Below, one piece after another: positions 45,501-52,798 of a stretch of DNA of 64,000 bases. The notes beneath the pieces are model-generated. The model ran no database searches. It saw only the letters and a program-made list of their open reading frames with translations, and was not told the DNA's origin. Every line of letters begins with the position of its first letter. The stretch's first letter is position 1. Position numbers and translations under genes: made by a program. Source of the DNA: Paenibacillus aestuarii (GTDB taxonomy: Bacteria; Bacillota; Bacilli; Paenibacillales; NBRC-103111); assembly GCF_027789125.1 (NCBI RefSeq), contig NZ_JAQFVF010000021.1, positions 1-64,000 on the forward strand. The letters run 5' to 3'.

Positions 45501-47822
45501 GGAGACACTCCCTTTGACTGCTGTGACTTGCGGCAAGCTGCTGCCAGAAGGCAAATTCATTTTCACTGTAGATGAACTGTCGCTTGGAATCTGTACAGTG
45601 ATCTGTTTATCTTTATCCGCATCTGAGACAGGAATAACATAGTCGTGATTGTCTGCCGGGATCGCAACCTGAGGCTGGACTCCGCTTGGCAACGGAAGTA
45701 CGAGCGGAATCTTGTCAAGGTTGGTGAAATCATACAAACGCTCGCCATGACCTTCTTGGAAAAGCTTAAAGGCAGCTATTGCTTGAAATGCTTGTTCTGT
45801 CGCAAAGCCATTGGCGGACAGCTTCGTCGTATGCGAGAACGTACCCGAGCCATCTGTTAATCGAAACTGGAATAGCCTTCCAATGAGATTGATGCCATTC
45901 TTCGTAAATTGTGGTCCCGTCGGATCGATCCCGTTCGCAGTTAAAGCGATGATCGTTTGCGACACACTTTCACTGTTGTCTACGTTATACGAAGCAAGTC
46001 CTCCATTGGGCAGTTGCTTCTGCGACAGCCAATTCACTGCTTTCGTAATGGCATCAGCTTGGATGACGGCTGGATTCGCCTTGTAAGGCGCAAGCGCATT
46101 GATCGTCATCGCTGTGATATCCGGGTCACTCGCTCCCGTACCTAAAGTGAAGCCGCCATCCGCATTTTGTTTGGCGATAATCGCCGAAACGAGCTTATCT
46201 CTTGTCCATAAAGCATCAGCCGGAACCTGGTACTGTTTGGCATCCAGTGCTAGCAAGGCGTACACGAGTCCGTTAATGCCTTGCGTGGTCATTTTACTGT
46301 GCGAGTACAATTTCTCGATCAAATTGTAACCGGCCACATCCGCTGCATTCCCGCCAGTCACTGTAAGCCCCAGAATGGTTCGCTCCAAATCTGTAACAAG
46401 ACTGAACGTACCCTGATTGTTATTGACTTTGCTGAGCAGATCGTTCGCGTACGACTCCGGAAGCTTATGGCCGGTTCTTGCCAACCCGATCGCACTCCAG
46501 TCTGAGACTCGGCTTGAGTTGGCATTGTAATATGCGGCTGTTACTTCAATCGCTGCGTTGATCTCGGCCTTCGTCGGCAGGAAGACGGGCTTCGTGACCA
46601 AATGCTGAAGTGCATCGGTTAAGCTCGCCAATGCGCTGTCCGCATGGTACTGGATCGCGTAGCCGTTGGCTGCAACGGCTTTGGCCAACGTCAGGCTGGT
46701 TTGCAGCGCTTGCCAGCTCTCATCTGTATAATTTGCCTGCTGCAGCAGGTTGGCTTCAGCAATCTTGGCATTTAGCGCCGTTTTATTGGCAACCGAAGTA
46801 ATATCTTGTTCGTAATCGTCGGTGTAGACGAGCGTAATCGTATCATTGCTCTTTAACTGGTAATCGGCAATACCGACATCAGCAAGCTGGCCATTCACCA
46901 GATACATCCAGCCGCTTTTCGGCCCTCCGTCTGAATCCGCCAGACCACCGATACTTTTGATGTAATTTCCGCTTGGATTCAGGAACGGAATGCCTTTCTC
47001 GTTCAGCACTTGCTCAATGAGGTAGGCAGCCGTTTTGCCGGTCTCAACGTTTAACGTAGTAGATGGCAGCGTGACCGTTTTGCCGGCTTTTGCACTGTAA
47101 CCGTTCAAGACCACGGAAGCCGGAATTGTCTGTACAACCGGTTCTGCGACCAAACTCGCCAATGCAGCAGTGAGTCGGGCCAGCGCCTCATCAGCATGAT
47201 ATTGAATCGCATAGCTGTTCGCTGCAACCGCTTTGGCCAGCGTCAGGCTCGCTTGCATTGCTTGCCAGCTCTCAGCCGTGTAATTCGCCTGCTGCAGCAG
47301 GTTTGCTTCAGCGATCTTGGCGTTTAGCGCCGTTTTATCGGCGACCACTGTAATATCTTGAAAATAATCGTCCGTATAGACGAGCGTAATCAGATCCGAG
47401 TTGTGTAAGGTGTACTCCCCTACACCGACTGGTGCAAATTGGCCATTGACCAGGTACATCCAGCCGCTTCTTTCCCCCCCGTCTTTCTCAGCCAGTCCAT
47501 CAATGCTTGTGATGTAGGCGCCATAGGTGCTATCTTTATAAACGGCTCGATTGCCGAGCACTTGGTTGATGGCATCAGCCGCAGTTTTCCCATCTTCAAC
47601 CACCGTATTGGTGGCAGGGACATATACGGATTTACCTACTGTTGCGCTATAGCCGCTAACGACGACTGCAACACTGATTGTTTGCGCAGTAGACTGATCA
47701 CTTTGGCTGCTTGCGGCCAGCGCCTGGCTGCTTGAAACGAACAGCGTCCCCATCGAAGCGAACAACAGCATAATAGACATGAAAATAGCAAAAAACGATT
47801 TTAACCCCTGACGACGAATCAT
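42525..47822 (-). CDS. Giant S-layer-anchored protein with DUF4430 and prenyltransferase-like domains (putative cobalamin capture protein)
   Basis: 1765 residues from ATG 47822, nine bases after GAGGGG. Signal peptide 1-37. DUF4430 domains at about 50-155, 235-340 and 925-1035, each with GWMYxVNG. Two near-identical helical FIVAR-like linkers at about 160-223 and 345-408. Alpha/alpha-barrel domains of the prenyltransferase/squalene-cyclase type at about 412-696 and 1455-1765, with parallel motifs DPDITAMTINALAPY and DADITAMAIQGLTPY. Two beta regions of unknown fold (about 705-905, 1050-1250). Three SLH repeats (about 1268-1440; VSRAEFTKML, LTREQMAVIV, VSREMAVVVA). Alpha/alpha barrel plus DUF4430 is the architecture of intrinsic factor/transcobalamin. 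A cobalamin riboswitch controls it and an ECF importer follows. Cobalamin binding is inferred, not shown. Confidence 0.85.
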   Translation of the reverse strand: MIRRQGLKSFFAIFMSIMLLFASMGTLFVSSSQALAASSQSDQSTAQTISVAVVVSGYSATVGKSVYVPATNTVVEDGKTAADAINQVLGNRAVYKDSTYGAYITSIDGLAEKDGGERSGWMYLVNGQFAPVGVGEYTLHNSDLITLVYTDDYFQDITVVADKTALNAKIAEANLLQQANYTAESWQAMQASLTLAKAVAANSYAIQYHADEALARLTAALASLVAEPVVQTIPASVVLNGYSAKAGKTVTLPSTTLNVETGKTAAYLIEQVLNEKGIPFLNPSGNYIKSIGGLADSDGGPKSGWMYLVNGQLADVGIADYQLKSNDTITLVYTDDYEQDITSVANKTALNAKIAEANLLQQANYTDESWQALQTSLTLAKAVAANGYAIQYHADSALASLTDALQHLVTKPVFLPTKAEINAAIEVTAAYYNANSSRVSDWSAIGLARTGHKLPESYANDLLSKVNNNQGTFSLVTDLERTILGLTVTGGNAADVAGYNLIEKLYSHSKMTTQGINGLVYALLALDAKQYQVPADALWTRDKLVSAIIAKQNADGGFTLGTGASDPDITAMTINALAPYKANPAVIQADAITKAVNWLSQKQLPNGGLASYNVDNSESVSQTIIALTANGIDPTGPQFTKNGINLIGRLFQFRLTDGSGTFSHTTKLSANGFATEQAFQAIAAFKLFQEGHGERLYDFTNLDKIPLVLPLPSGVQPQVAIPADNHDYVIPVSDADKDKQITVQIPSDSSSTVKMNLPSGSSLPQVTAVKGSVSLTIPSGTKITSGESSGLQLLTSLNTNDAALQEKVGSILTGSYKLDAVSQAITVGGGSTRVVFDQYVSITFAGLQGKQAVFIENGEPHAIQKVSSDLDGSTSGSAEYAFDSGKDLIVKTKHFTDYIAYAASVVETPGGGGGTPTQPPATSQITLSVDKQTIGKGDVVTATSVQLVSGDTAWSVLKRVLDSRSISYNYTYSASYGSVYVQSIAGDGEFDHGTGSGWMYSVNGTYPGYGAGKYELQNGDTVRWRYTTNLGEDLGQDSSQWPPATTPVTGAPVGGGGAPSDKKQVIEVPANISQDYLVNMTKGMKDKDLITINIPNVTPKVFLNLQDVKDNTPMIRAVRGDITLEVAKGTVLKSGDSKIELLGFLNLEDAELLKLVKSGLDAEQAKTMKLSHAFVMGNSGQSVIFDKPVTFTIQGGKDQLAGYMEGNTFTPIKTYASEAEGIEATKGQDKITFAYVKDNDLIIRTNHFTSFVTYALSQPQNVANLPYTDANAISAWAADAVREATQQAWVEGSDDQFHPQTAVSRAEFTKMLAGVLGLDTKSAPAISFKDVAQTDWFYPYVNAAYAVGIVSGYDSEHFQPNDKLTREQMAVIVAHALGLTASGAAPTFEDLGEVSDWAQTAVQTLVAHNVMSGWDNRFQPSGEVSREMAVVVAIRAYHTKKDSTSAVVQPDSAQQTSVEKLINQTAAYLQQTVTDPVVDTLGGDWTVLGLARSGVPVPDAYYNKYYANVEKILKEKSGKLHAVKYTEYDRVILGLTAIGRSVDQVAGYNLRAWLADYDTLIKQGINGPIFALIALDSKGYDIPNVQAGKTQTTRELLIDFILKREVAGGGWALGENPEAPDADITAMAIQGLTPYYATNAQVRAAVDRGLAWLSQAQAADGGFASGGSANAESIAQVIVALTGMGINPQTDARFVKNGSSAVDALVGYAAADGGFYHVKAGGVSNGGGKPGEVDPMATDQAMYALVAYDRLLKGHNRLYDMTDVK

Positions 47823-47863
47823 TTCTTCAATCCCCTCTTCCTCTCGAATCCGTGCAAACACAC

Positions 47864-47888
47864 AAAAAAGCCACCCCTCAGGGTGGCT
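47864..47888 (-). terminator. Riboswitch expression-platform terminator
   Basis: On the minus strand AGCCACCC (47869-47876 complement) pairs with GGGTGGCT around a 4-base loop, followed by six T's; it stands 42 bp before the giant gene's start. A GGGGGTGAGG stretch nearer the aptamer could pair with the CCACCC arm as antiterminator, giving transcriptional off-control when B12 is present. Confidence 0.88.
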
Positions 47889-47992
47889 GGAATATTTGTG
47901 CACAATCAAATTGGACACAGCTCAAATGACAGATCGCGAGCCGCATCTCCTTGTGTTTCTCCTCCTCACCCCCAAAAGAATTGAAACATACC

Positions 47993-48178
47993 ATAAATAA
48001 AGGCAGGTCTCCTGGCTTATGCGTCATCGCTTCTCCCCGTCTTCCCATCTTGAACAACCAAACAGTGACATATGAGGAGTTACTCAGCAAATACAGTGGT
48101 TGGGACCGCGCCGGCTTGTACCGGACTTCCCTATTAAGCAAGCATCTTCTAACAGAAAATGCCTACACCTTTATTTAG
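47993..48178 (-). promoter_or_regulatory. Cobalamin riboswitch
   Basis: Read on the minus strand, the aptamer has all conserved blocks in order: P1 AAATAAAGG pairing with CCTTTATTT at the far end, AATAGGGAAGTCCGGT, CAAGCCGGCGCGGTCCC, CCACTGTA, and the B12 box AGCCAGGAGACCTGCC (48001-48018 complement). It precedes the surface protein and, by operon continuity, the DUF4430-ECF genes. Class I/II cobalamin aptamers usually repress uptake or synthesis genes. Confidence 0.95.
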
Positions 48179-48210
48179 ACCGTATGAAATTATTAAGCTA
48201 ATGTTATCTT

Positions 48211-48239
48211 CTTTATATCGATTTGTCTACCTAAATATA
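48211..48239 (-). promoter_or_regulatory. Promoter of the riboswitch operon
   Basis: Minus-strand TAGACA (48234-48239), a 17-bp spacer and TAACAT (48211-48216), about 33 bp before the first base of riboswitch P1. Confidence 0.5.
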
Positions 48240-48241
48240 TG

Positions 48242-48287
48242 AAAAGGCTGCCCACGTCATCGGTAATGACTTGTGAGCAGCCCCTTC
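48242..48287 (-). terminator. Terminator of the stalk-domain gene
   Basis: Minus-strand GGCTGCTCACAAGTCAT pairs with ATGACGTGGGCAGCC, followed by TTTTC; it separates the upstream gene from the riboswitch operon. Confidence 0.85.
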
Positions 48288-48297
48288 TAGCTATAGC

Positions 48298-49425
48298 TTA
48301 TCTTCTAACCGTAAAGCCGATGAAAGTTTGCGTTTTCGAATCAAATACCGCTGTCAACGGTCCGAGCAACTCATCTTTATCCGTATTGTACGTTACGGTT
48401 ACCAGTGTGCCGTTCGCCGCTTGGATGTCCGCGAGCAATTTCTTTTGCTCGTCAGTTGAAGCCATTACGGCTACGTCATTCGCAGCGACGATCTGAACCA
48501 TAGCTTCGTCCTGCTTTGTCGTAATGTGCGCAGCTTGTTCGGACACTTTTGCCCAAGCCAAGTCACGGTACGCCTGCGCCGCTTCCGGCGTCATTTTGCC
48601 TGCTGGCGCTTGCGTCTGGGCATCGCTCAGCACAACAAGATAGAAGAGCGGGCTTTGCGGTGGAATGCTCTTCGTTTCAATGGGTCCGTAATAAGCGCGG
48701 ACTTTCGTACCGGCCTTCAGATCTTCCCACTTGACCGGCTCACCCTGCGCCGTCAAGACGCTTGTTTCTTTGCCTGCGTTCAGCGTCAACGTCGGTACAG
48801 CAGCGCCATCCTTCGTTTCACCGAATTGCACTTGCCAGCCATCATCCGTATGTTTAACGGATTGGATCGCGTCTTCTTTCACCAGGCGCTGCGCATCGAC
48901 AGTAATTTTGTTAGCGTGAGATTGACCAGGGAAGCTCATCGCCATCACCGGACCGTATTCCGCCGTAATTTGTGTGCCTGCCTTCAGCTCACTCGCCGCT
49001 ACAGTTTGACCCGCTCCGTCAGTAATAACCGTCTTCTCGTCAGCGAAAAGAATCACCCAAGCGTTCGTGCCTTTGCCCAGTAGCTCAATGCGGTACTGGC
49101 CGTTGTCAGTCGGCTTTACATCAACGATCACACCGGTTCCGCGTATCGCTTCAACCACATCTTCGTGTGTGCTGAGCTCAATTTCTTTATTGGCATCGTC
49201 ATAGCTGACATTGTAGCCCAATTTGGCCGCAGCATCGCGAACAGGGATGTAAGCTTTGCCATCAATATAAACAGGTGTCAATGTGGAATCTTGTCCATCC
49301 ACAAGCACTTTGACATCTTTATGTAAGATACCTGTAACTTTTTCAAAAACATCCTCCGCACCCACGGCCGCTGTCGTACCTAGCAATCCTGCTAATGTTA
49401 AAATAACTGTCAATTTCTTTTTCAC
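48298..49425 (-). CDS. Secreted stalk-domain (copper amine oxidase N-like) protein
   Basis: 375 residues from GTG 49425, eight bases after AAGGAGA. Signal peptide 1-23 (KLTVILTLAGLLGTTAAVGA). Stalk domain about 35-90 (VYIDGKAYIPVRDAAAKLGYNVSYDD). Two repeats of an OB-like strand-rich module follow: VIVDVKPTDNGQYRIELLGK with LKAGTQITAEYGPVMAMSFPGQSH, and VKHTDDGWQVQFGE with LKAGTKVRAYYGPIETKSIPPQSP. The paralleled YGPxxxxSxPxQS motif shows internal duplication. Lys/Ala-rich helical C-terminus. No enzyme motif seen; function unknown, probably structural or regulatory at the wall. Confidence 0.8.
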   Translation of the reverse strand: MKKKLTVILTLAGLLGTTAAVGAEDVFEKVTGILHKDVKVLVDGQDSTLTPVYIDGKAYIPVRDAAAKLGYNVSYDDANKEIELSTHEDVVEAIRGTGVIVDVKPTDNGQYRIELLGKGTNAWVILFADEKTVITDGAGQTVAASELKAGTQITAEYGPVMAMSFPGQSHANKITVDAQRLVKEDAIQSVKHTDDGWQVQFGETKDGAAVPTLTLNAGKETSVLTAQGEPVKWEDLKAGTKVRAYYGPIETKSIPPQSPLFYLVVLSDAQTQAPAGKMTPEAAQAYRDLAWAKVSEQAAHITTKQDEAMVQIVAANDVAVMASTDEQKKLLADIQAANGTLVTVTYNTDKDELLGPLTAVFDSKTQTFIGFTVRR

Positions 49426-49611
49426 CTTATTTGTCTCCTTCCGAATCCTCCGAATGTATGTGCCAATTTCTCACTGACAAACTCACAGACGAGCCTTCGC
49501 GCGAAAAGGTTGCACCTCCAGCCGAAAATCGACGTTGCCCGCCCGGCTCCCCTTTCTATTTGCTTGAATTTCTTTTATTCTATAAGAAATATAACAATTA
49601 GGGGACAAGCG

Positions 49612-50226
49612 ATGAGCACGGAAAAAACAGAAGATAAACGCCACTTGCGGTCCGTGAAAACGCGCCAAAAGCTTTTGGACGCTGCAAAAAATGTGTTTCT
49701 GGTGGAAGGTTTTCAGAAAGCAACGATTTCGCAAATGATTAAACAAGCCGAGACTGGGTACGGCACAGCCTATGTGCACTTTCAAGGGAAAGAGGATCTC
49801 CTGAGCGTCTTAATGGAAAATGTGATGGAGCAATTTTATGAAATTGCGACTATTTCCTTTTTGCCCGAAAGCAAAGAGGAAGCCGTTCGAACCATTCGGC
49901 AGCAATGCTTGGCGTTCTTGAAATTGGCAGAGGCCGAGCGCAGCATGATGCAGGTGTTTGAACAAGCCATCGGCATCTCTTCGGTCATTTCCGATAAATG
50001 GAAAGCGATCCGTGAGAAATTTATCCAGCGCATCTCGATGGACATCGCCTATTCCCAGAAGCATGGACTGGCCCGAACGGATTTGAGCCCTGAAATTACC
50101 GCCCGCGGCTGGTTTTATATGAACGAAATGTATCTCTGGGAAATTGTCCGCCATGAACATCGACAACCCGTGGAGGAGATTGCGGATACGATTACGGCCC
50201 TTTATACAACAGGCCTATATAAATGA
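49612..50226 (+). CDS. TetR/AcrR family transcriptional regulator
   Basis: 204 residues from ATG 49612 with AGGGGAC upstream; the longer in-frame start lacks a site. HTH at about 15-60: RQKLLDAAKNVFLVEGFQKATISQMIKQAETGYGTAYVHFQGKEDLL. The helical ligand-binding C-terminus has no recognisable specificity. Divergent from the stalk-domain gene across 186 bp, which is its most likely target besides itself. No efflux pump adjoins it. Confidence 0.9.
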   Translation: MSTEKTEDKRHLRSVKTRQKLLDAAKNVFLVEGFQKATISQMIKQAETGYGTAYVHFQGKEDLLSVLMENVMEQFYEIATISFLPESKEEAVRTIRQQCLAFLKLAEAERSMMQVFEQAIGISSVISDKWKAIREKFIQRISMDIAYSQKHGLARTDLSPEITARGWFYMNEMYLWEIVRHEHRQPVEEIADTITALYTTGLYK

Positions 50227-50271
50227 AAAAGAGTGCGCCTCGACGAAAAGTCTGAAGCTGCACTCTTTTTT
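50226..50271. terminator. Bidirectional terminator
   Basis: AAAAAGAGTGC pairs with GCACTCTTTTT between convergent tetR and ybaK genes. Confidence 0.82.
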
Positions 50272-50745
50272 CTAATTGGCAATATCAGCCAGCTGGGCCT
50301 CTGAAGCCACAACCAAATCGTCGCCGCGCAAAAAAATTTGCAGACCGCGGCGGCCGCCGCTGATACTGACAAGCTCCATCCCTTGGATGCTGCCATGCAA
50401 ATAAAAAGGATATTTCTTTTTCATGCCCAAGGGAGAAACGCCGCCTCGGATGTAGCCTGTCAGAGCTTGGATTTCTTTGACTGCCACCATCTCAACTTTC
50501 TTATTGCCGCTAACGGCTGCCAAACTTTTCAGGTTCAGCTCCAGATCGCCAGGGATACAAGCGGCTAAGACGCCTGTTTTATCCCCTCTGAGCACGAGCG
50601 TTTTGAATAGCTGGCTGGGCATAAGGCCTACTTTATCGGCAACGGACGCCACATCCAGATGCTCTTCATCCCACTCATATTCGTGCAGCGTATAGGATAT
50701 GCGGAGCGAATCCAGCTTGCGGCAGGCATTCGTTTTGATTGACAT
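50272..50745 (-). CDS. ybaK: Cys-tRNA(Pro)/Cys-tRNA(Cys) deacylase YbaK
   Basis: 157 residues; AGAGGTG precedes ATG 50745. Full YbaK fold with PSQLFKTLVLRGDK (catalytic Lys), CIPGDLELNLKSLA, LTGYIRGGVSPLGMKKKYP and ISGGRRGLQIFL. Removes Cys mischarged on tRNA-Pro. Ordinary housekeeping; monocistronic. Confidence 0.93.
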   Translation of the reverse strand: MSIKTNACRKLDSLRISYTLHEYEWDEEHLDVASVADKVGLMPSQLFKTLVLRGDKTGVLAACIPGDLELNLKSLAAVSGNKKVEMVAVKEIQALTGYIRGGVSPLGMKKKYPFYLHGSIQGMELVSISGGRRGLQIFLRGDDLVVASEAQLADIAN

Positions 50746-50819
50746 GGATGCACCTCTTTCATGTGTTGGCGGTAATGCGGCGCGGGTGAGGCGGCGCGGG
50801 CTGCAAAGCGGTGAGCCTG

Positions 50820-50909
50820 CAAAGCGACTTTTCGCTTTGCAGCTCCTCCTGCGCGGGCAAGGCGAGACCTCAAAGCGGCTTTTTCGCTTTGCAGCTCCTC
50901 CTGCGCGGC
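50820..50909. repeat. 51-bp direct repeat with internal hairpin
   Basis: caaagcgacttttcgctttg + cagctcctcctgcgcgg (50820-50857) recurs at 50871-50909 with small changes; a partial third copy starts near 50802. Each copy contains GCAAAGCG/CGCTTTGC as a stem. It lies directly 3' of the phosphotransferase gene and may serve as its transcript end. Local GC is much higher than around it. Confidence 0.75.
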
Positions 50910-50924
50910 CTGCCCGCTTCCGCT

Positions 50925-51827
50925 TTATCGACCGCGCATGAAGTCCGCCATCACTTCATCGATGGCGCGCTTCGAGATTCCGGCCAGAACCGGATTCGTA
51001 TGTTTGTAATACGCATAGGCGATCAGGCCGAACGACAGCGCCCAGCCGCTGCCCCGCACCCAGGTCGCGTCATCGACCGGCAGCGCGGCGCGGAAGCTAA
51101 CGCGAGCATCGGCGTCAAGCAGCGTCCAGCCGGCCATGACGTCGCATGCAGGGTCGCCTACGCCCAGTGTGCCGAAGTCGATGACCGCGCTGAGCCGGCC
51201 ATGTTCGACCAGCACGTTGCCGGGGTGGAGGTCACCGTGCAGCCAGACCGGCGCACCACTCCACACGGGCGCGTACAGGGCCGCTTCCCATGCCGCGCCA
51301 ACCGCATCGGCATCGAGCTCCTCACGCAGCGCGGCTATAGCTTCGCGCACGGCATTATCCCGCGCCGCCAGTTCCACGCCGCGATTGGAATTGTGCGGCC
51401 CCGGCGGCGGTCCGCCAGCCGCGTCGATCCGCTGCAGGGCGCTGATGAAATCAGCGAGCACCGTTGCAGCATGATGCAGATCTGCGACAGGTTCTATGGT
51501 CGCATTCTCGCCTTCCAGCCATGGGTAGACGGACCATGGCCATGGAAAAACAGCCGCAGGCGCCCCCATCGCGAGCGGAACAGGGATGGGAACCGGTAAG
51601 GCTGGAGCAAGCAGCGGCAGCCATCGCTGCTCCTTCTCCACCTGGCCTAGCGCCCAGTCGACGCGGGGCAGCCGGACGGCCAACTCAGCACCAAGCCGAT
51701 AGATCGCATTGTCCGTTCCGGCTGAATCGACGTGCTCAAGAGGCAGGTCCATCCATTGCGGAAACTGCTCATCGATTAAACGGCGCACAAGCGCAGCGTC
51801 AATATCCACCCTGCTGACAGGTTCCAT
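50925..51827 (-). CDS. Aminoglycoside phosphotransferase (APH) family protein
   Basis: 300 residues from ATG 51827, ten bases after GGAGG; an ATG at 51848 is less well placed. Kinase-like fold: DNAIYRLGAELAVRLPR (ATP-binding Lys replaced by Arg, as in some homologues), VWLHGDLHPGNVLVEHG (catalytic loop HxDxxxxN) and LSAVIDFGTLGVGDPACDVM (DFG-like metal motif). Similar to the APH(3'')-like enzymes widespread in Bacillales; many do not act on antibiotics. GC content is clearly higher than in neighbours, which suggests transfer. Substrate unknown. Confidence 0.86.
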   Translation of the reverse strand: MEPVSRVDIDAALVRRLIDEQFPQWMDLPLEHVDSAGTDNAIYRLGAELAVRLPRVDWALGQVEKEQRWLPLLAPALPVPIPVPLAMGAPAAVFPWPWSVYPWLEGENATIEPVADLHHAATVLADFISALQRIDAAGGPPPGPHNSNRGVELAARDNAVREAIAALREELDADAVGAAWEAALYAPVWSGAPVWLHGDLHPGNVLVEHGRLSAVIDFGTLGVGDPACDVMAGWTLLDADARVSFRAALPVDDATWVRGSGWALSFGLIAYAYYKHTNPVLAGISKRAIDEVMADFMRGR

Positions 51828-52007
51828 ATCGCTTCTGCCTCCATTCATTTTCTCGGATAGCTACTATTCTACCTAATGTTACGCCAGCCAACCGATAAAA
51901 AACAATTATAAACCATCTTTACGTCCACCACCGCATACGTGTGATTTCTGCGTGTCGGACGTGACGCACATGTATCCCGTCAATCATCCCTCCTAACATA
52001 CATGCAT

Positions 52008-52040
52008 AAAAAAACCGCCGATTCGCTCCGAATCGGCAGT
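52008..52040 (-). terminator. Terminator of the small-membrane-protein operon
   Basis: CTGCCGATTCG pairs with CGAATCGGCGG around GAG, followed by seven T's on the minus strand. Confidence 0.88.
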
Positions 52041-52223
52041 CTATCCTTGCGTGGATTTGTTCATTTTATCAACCAGTTCTCGAAGAAGTCTGTTCCTCTC
52101 TCTCATCACCTTCAAATAACTAATAGCCATCCATACGATAAAAACCGGTCCCCCGATAGCCAGCAAGAAGTAATAGACCATGGTTAACCAGGAAAATAGA
52201 AAAAATGAATGCGACATGGACAC
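52041..52223 (-). CDS. Small single-pass membrane protein, hypothetical
   Basis: 60 residues from GTG 52223, eight bases after GGAGGAG. Residues 13-38 form a long hydrophobic helix (WLTMVYYFLLAIGGPVFIVW), followed by a basic amphipathic helix (KVMRERNRLLRELVDKMNK). The good ribosome site and own terminator argue that it is a real gene. No family recognised. It follows the metallophosphoesterase gene by 26 bp, so the genes are probably co-transcribed. Confidence 0.65.
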   Translation of the reverse strand: MSMSHSFFLFSWLTMVYYFLLAIGGPVFIVWMAISYLKVMRERNRLLRELVDKMNKSTQG

Positions 52224-52249
52224 GTTGTCAACTCCTCCGCACTAATTTG

Positions 52250-52759
52250 TCACTGTTCCTCGCTTGGCACAACCTTATTTGTAATAAACGCAAATTCGAT
52301 CGGTTTATAGTCCCAGTGCTCGACACTCACATTGAGGTACTGCGCGCTTTCGTATTTCTGTCCATGGATATGACCATGTATATTAACCAGCGGCATATGT
52401 TTATTCATATACATCGGTTCGTGTGAGAGAATGAAGAAGTTTTGGTAAATAATTGGGAATTCACTCACTTCATCAAAGCCGGCATCCAGCCACCAGCTTC
52501 GCGTCCGGCCACGGTCATGATTGCCCATGATTAAATATTTATATCCATGCAGCTGTTCAACGATTCGCTTCGTCTTCTCCTTGTTCAAAAATGAGAAATC
52601 CCCCAAGTGAAACACTTTATCCTGGGGACCGACCACAGCGTTCCATTTCTCAATCATATACGCGTCCATCTCGTCAACATCAGCGAACGGTCTGGATTCA
52701 AAGTCGATAATGTGACGATGACCAAAATGATGGTCGGAAATAAAAAATACGTTTGACAA
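52250..52759 (-). CDS. Metallophosphoesterase family protein
   Basis: 169 residues from TTG 52759, nine bases after CAGGAG. Calcineurin-like motifs in order: FFISDHHFGHRHIID (D-x-H), FHLGDFSF (GD), YLIMGNHDRGR (GNHD), FILSHEPMYM (H) and NIHGHIHGQKY (GHxH). Complete active site with two metals. Resembles the short phage- and plasmid-borne phosphoesterases; substrate unknown (phosphodiester or phosphomonoester). Confidence 0.9.
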   Translation of the reverse strand: MSNVFFISDHHFGHRHIIDFESRPFADVDEMDAYMIEKWNAVVGPQDKVFHLGDFSFLNKEKTKRIVEQLHGYKYLIMGNHDRGRTRSWWLDAGFDEVSEFPIIYQNFFILSHEPMYMNKHMPLVNIHGHIHGQKYESAQYLNVSVEHWDYKPIEFAFITNKVVPSEEQ

Positions 52760-52798
52760 AACAAATCACTCCTGACGAACTCTGATTTCTATACAAAT

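Noticed and set aside
50925-51827. Antibiotic-resistance aminoglycoside phosphotransferase
   Set aside because: Family motifs are present but most Bacillales homologues of this type are not proven resistance enzymes, and no mobile element or resistance partner adjoins it.
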